DNA of 64,000 nt. Source: Vibrio rhodolitus. GTDB taxonomy: Bacteria > Pseudomonadota > Gammaproteobacteria > Enterobacterales > Vibrionaceae. A model generated the notes under the pieces. The model saw only the letters and a program-made list of their open reading frames with translations, did not search any database and was not told where the DNA came from. Made by a program: the position numbers and the translations under genes. Shown here piece by piece: positions 62,024 to 64,000 of this stretch. The stretch is from assembly GCF_003350325.1 (NCBI RefSeq), contig NZ_QLYZ01000023.1, positions 1 through 64,000 of the forward strand. Direction: 5' to 3'. Within the stretch, counting starts at the first letter, position 1, and each line of letters begins with the position of its first letter.

Positions 62024-63190
62024 ATGAATTTGCATGAATACCAAGCCAAACAGCTGTTTGCAGAATTCGGTTTGCCTGTACCGGAAGGCTACGCTTGTGA
62101 TACCCCACAAGAAGCGTTCGAAGCAGCAGGTCGCATTAGCTCAGAAAAGAAAGTCGTTAAGTGTCAGGTTCACGCAGGTGGTCGCGGTAAAGCGGGCGGC
62201 GTTGAACTGCATGATACTAAAGACGGCGTGAAAGAATTTGCCCAAAAGTGGCTAGGTAAAAACCTAGTAACATACCAGACAGATGCTAATGGTCAGCCAG
62301 TATCTAAGATCTTGGTTGAGGAAGCATCTGACATTGCTAACGAGCTATACTTGGGCGCGGTAGTTGACCGTTCAACTCAACGCATTGTATTCATGGCATC
62401 GACAGAAGGCGGTGTGGAAATCGAAAAAGTGGCAGAAGAAACGCCAGAATTGATCCACAAAGCTGCCATCGATCCGCTAGTTGGCCCACAGGCTTATCAA
62501 GGTCGTGAGCTGGCATTCAAACTTGGTCTTAAAGGCGACCAAATCAAACAATTCGTGAAGATCTTTGTCGGTCTTGGCGAAATGTTCGCTCAATACGATC
62601 TAGCACTACTTGAGATTAACCCACTGGTTATTACAGGTTCGGGTGACCTATTGTGTCTAGATGGCAAAATCAATATCGACTCTAATGCGCTTTACCGTCA
62701 GCCAAAGCTGCGTGAGATGCACGATCCTTCACAAGAAGATGAGCGCGAAGCACATGCAGCGCAGTGGGAACTTAACTACGTAGCACTGGATGGCAACATC
62801 GGCTGTATGGTTAACGGTGCAGGTCTTGCTATGGGTACGATGGATATCGTTAACCTTCATGGCGGACAACCGGCAAACTTCCTTGATGTAGGCGGCGGCG
62901 CGACGAAAGAGCGTGTTACTGAAGCCTTCAAGATCATCTTATCTGACAGCAATGTGAAAGCTGTACTGGTGAATATCTTCGGTGGCATCGTTCGTTGTGA
63001 CCTGATTGCAGAAGGTATCATTGGCGCCGTTGAAGAAGTTGGCGTAGAAGTACCAGTCGTTGTTCGTCTAGAAGGTAATAACGCACCGCTAGGTTCGCAA
63101 AAATTGGCTGAAAGTGGTCTAAATATCATCGCTGCAAACTCTCTAACTGAAGCAGCAGAAAAAGTAGTTGCGGCAGCGGAGGGCAAATAA
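62024..63190 (+). CDS. sucC: Succinyl-CoA ligase (ADP-forming) beta subunit
   Basis: SucC is the ATP-grasp subunit of succinyl-CoA synthetase. The 388-residue product begins MNLHEYQAKQLFAEFGLP. The nucleotide site has KVVKCQVHAGGRGKAGGV and the metal-binding LLEINPLVITGSG region. The C-terminal half has GAGLAMGTMDIV and NIFGGIVRCDLIAEGI. It overlaps sucD by one base (TAATG), so the two subunits are translationally coupled. Confidence 0.99.
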   Translation: MNLHEYQAKQLFAEFGLPVPEGYACDTPQEAFEAAGRISSEKKVVKCQVHAGGRGKAGGVELHDTKDGVKEFAQKWLGKNLVTYQTDANGQPVSKILVEEASDIANELYLGAVVDRSTQRIVFMASTEGGVEIEKVAEETPELIHKAAIDPLVGPQAYQGRELAFKLGLKGDQIKQFVKIFVGLGEMFAQYDLALLEINPLVITGSGDLLCLDGKINIDSNALYRQPKLREMHDPSQEDEREAHAAQWELNYVALDGNIGCMVNGAGLAMGTMDIVNLHGGQPANFLDVGGGATKERVTEAFKIILSDSNVKAVLVNIFGGIVRCDLIAEGIIGAVEEVGVEVPVVVRLEGNNAPLGSQKLAESGLNIIAANSLTEAAEKVVAAAEGK

Positions 63191-64000
63191 TGTCAGTACT
63201 AATTAATAAAGATACTAAAGTTATCTGTCAGGGTTTCACGGGTGGTCAAGGTACTTTCCACTCTGAGCAAGCGATCGCTTACGGCACGCAAATGGTTGGT
63301 GGTGTATCACCAGGCAAAGGCGGTCAAATGCACTTAGGTCTACCTGTGTTTAACACGGTACGTGAAGCAGTAGAAGTGACTGGCGCAACAGCGTCTGTTA
63401 TCTACGTTCCAGCGCCTTTCTGTAAAGATGCAATCCTTGAAGCAATTGACGCTGGCGTGAAGCTAATTGTGACAATTACGGAAGGTATTCCAACGCTGGA
63501 TCTACTGGATGTAAAAGTGCGTCTAGACGAAGCGGGTGTTGTGATGATCGGTCCTAACTGTCCAGGTGTTATCACACCAGATGAGTGTAAGATTGGTATC
63601 ATGCCAGGTCATATCCACAAGAAAGGTAAAGTGGGTATCGTATCGCGTTCAGGTACGCTGACTTATGAAGCAGTTAAGCAAACCACAGACGAAGGTTTCG
63701 GTCAGTCTACTTGTGTTGGTATCGGTGGTGACCCAATCCCAGGCTCAAACTTTATTGATATCTTAAAGCTATTCCAAGAAGACCCTGAGACAGAAGCGAT
63801 CGTGATGATCGGTGAAATTGGTGGTACCGCAGAGGAAGAAGCGGCTGCATTTATCAAAGAGAATGTGACTAAACCAGTCGTGTCTTACATTGCGGGCGTA
63901 ACTGCGCCTCCTGGTAAGCGTATGGGTCACGCTGGCGCGATCATCTCTGGTGGTAAAGGTACTGCTGAAGATAAGTTTGCAGCTCTAGAAGAAGCAGGCG
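63190..64000 (+). CDS. sucD: Succinyl-CoA ligase alpha subunit, 3' end cut by window
   Basis: SucD binds CoA and carries the phosphohistidine. From ATG at 63190 the frame is open for 270 codons to the window edge, beginning MSVLINKDTKVICQGFTGGQG. It contains GPNCPGVITPDECKIGIMPGH and the active His in KRMGHAGAIISGG. About 20 residues are missing against the usual 289-290. The frame has no breaks. Confidence 0.97.
   Translation, partial: MSVLINKDTKVICQGFTGGQGTFHSEQAIAYGTQMVGGVSPGKGGQMHLGLPVFNTVREAVEVTGATASVIYVPAPFCKDAILEAIDAGVKLIVTITEGIPTLDLLDVKVRLDEAGVVMIGPNCPGVITPDECKIGIMPGHIHKKGKVGIVSRSGTLTYEAVKQTTDEGFGQSTCVGIGGDPIPGSNFIDILKLFQEDPETEAIVMIGEIGGTAEEEAAAFIKENVTKPVVSYIAGVTAPPGKRMGHAGAIISGGKGTAEDKFAALEEAG

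Overview
The window is a piece of a Vibrio-type gammaproteobacterial chromosome (most likely chromosome 1), almost all of it housekeeping DNA. The evidence is the ssrA tag ANDENYALAA, the order ssrA-smpB-ratA-ratB-bamE-recN-nadK-grpE-dnaK-dnaJ followed by minor pilins, and several small families common in vibrios (DUF3622, DUF3149, DUF2788, DUF4250). The right half (asnB, nagCA/nagE, glnS, fur, fldA, ybfF-seqA-pgm, nif3-like, gltA, sdhCDAB, sucABCD) follows the order of the E. coli 15-17 min region. I cannot name the species.

Layout. 1-314: end of an IS3-family element and unexplained DNA next to the 3' end of the tmRNA gene, a classical island integration site, so this edge is probably accessory DNA. 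315-11.9 kb: trans-translation (ssrA, smpB), ratA-ratB, bamE, recN with two LexA boxes, a LysR regulator divergent from a SnoaL-like gene, nadK, and the heat-shock genes grpE, dnaK and dnaJ with visible sigma-32 promoters. A four-helix-bundle (S23/IVP-type) gene flanked by repeats lies between grpE and dnaK. 12.0-14.5 kb: type IV minor pilins (pilE, then fimT-pilW-pilX-like-pilV). 14.8-20.6 kb: AbgT-family transporter, CNNM/CorC-type membrane protein, tadA, an unannotated 44-residue basic ORF, mltF. 20.9-29.5 kb: purL and purMN, each with a PurR box, upp, and small conserved hypotheticals. 29.8-38.9 kb: rluF with a long basic tail, smrA, a DUF3149 mini-protein, tRNA-Pro(TGG) plus a decayed second copy, TraB/GumN, a POT peptide transporter, asnB, and a CPA2 antiporter.

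39.0-52.5 kb: GlcNAc utilisation (nagC, nagA divergent from nagE, with CRP and NagC-like sites; nagB is absent), glnS, fur, a DUF4442 thioesterase-like gene, fldA, ybfF, seqA, pgm, DUF1853, and a Nif3-like protein. 52.7-64.0 kb: TCA cycle: gltA divergent from sdhCDAB-sucABCD, with an ArcA-type direct repeat before sdhC; sucD runs off the window.

The most unusual signal is a family of intergenic tandem heptanucleotide arrays (8x ATCCGTA, 6x and 9x ATCCCGC, 11x ATTCCGT). They share a degenerate theme, mostly sit within about ten bases of an intrinsic terminator, and in two cases share a conserved flank. Related degenerate GGAACGCTTCGC-type repeats lie after the grpE, pgm and nif3-like genes. 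Other items worth checking are the 44-residue basic ORF with a perfect Shine-Dalgarno, a structured purL leader, hairpins between dnaK and dnaJ, and the tRNA-Pro remnant.
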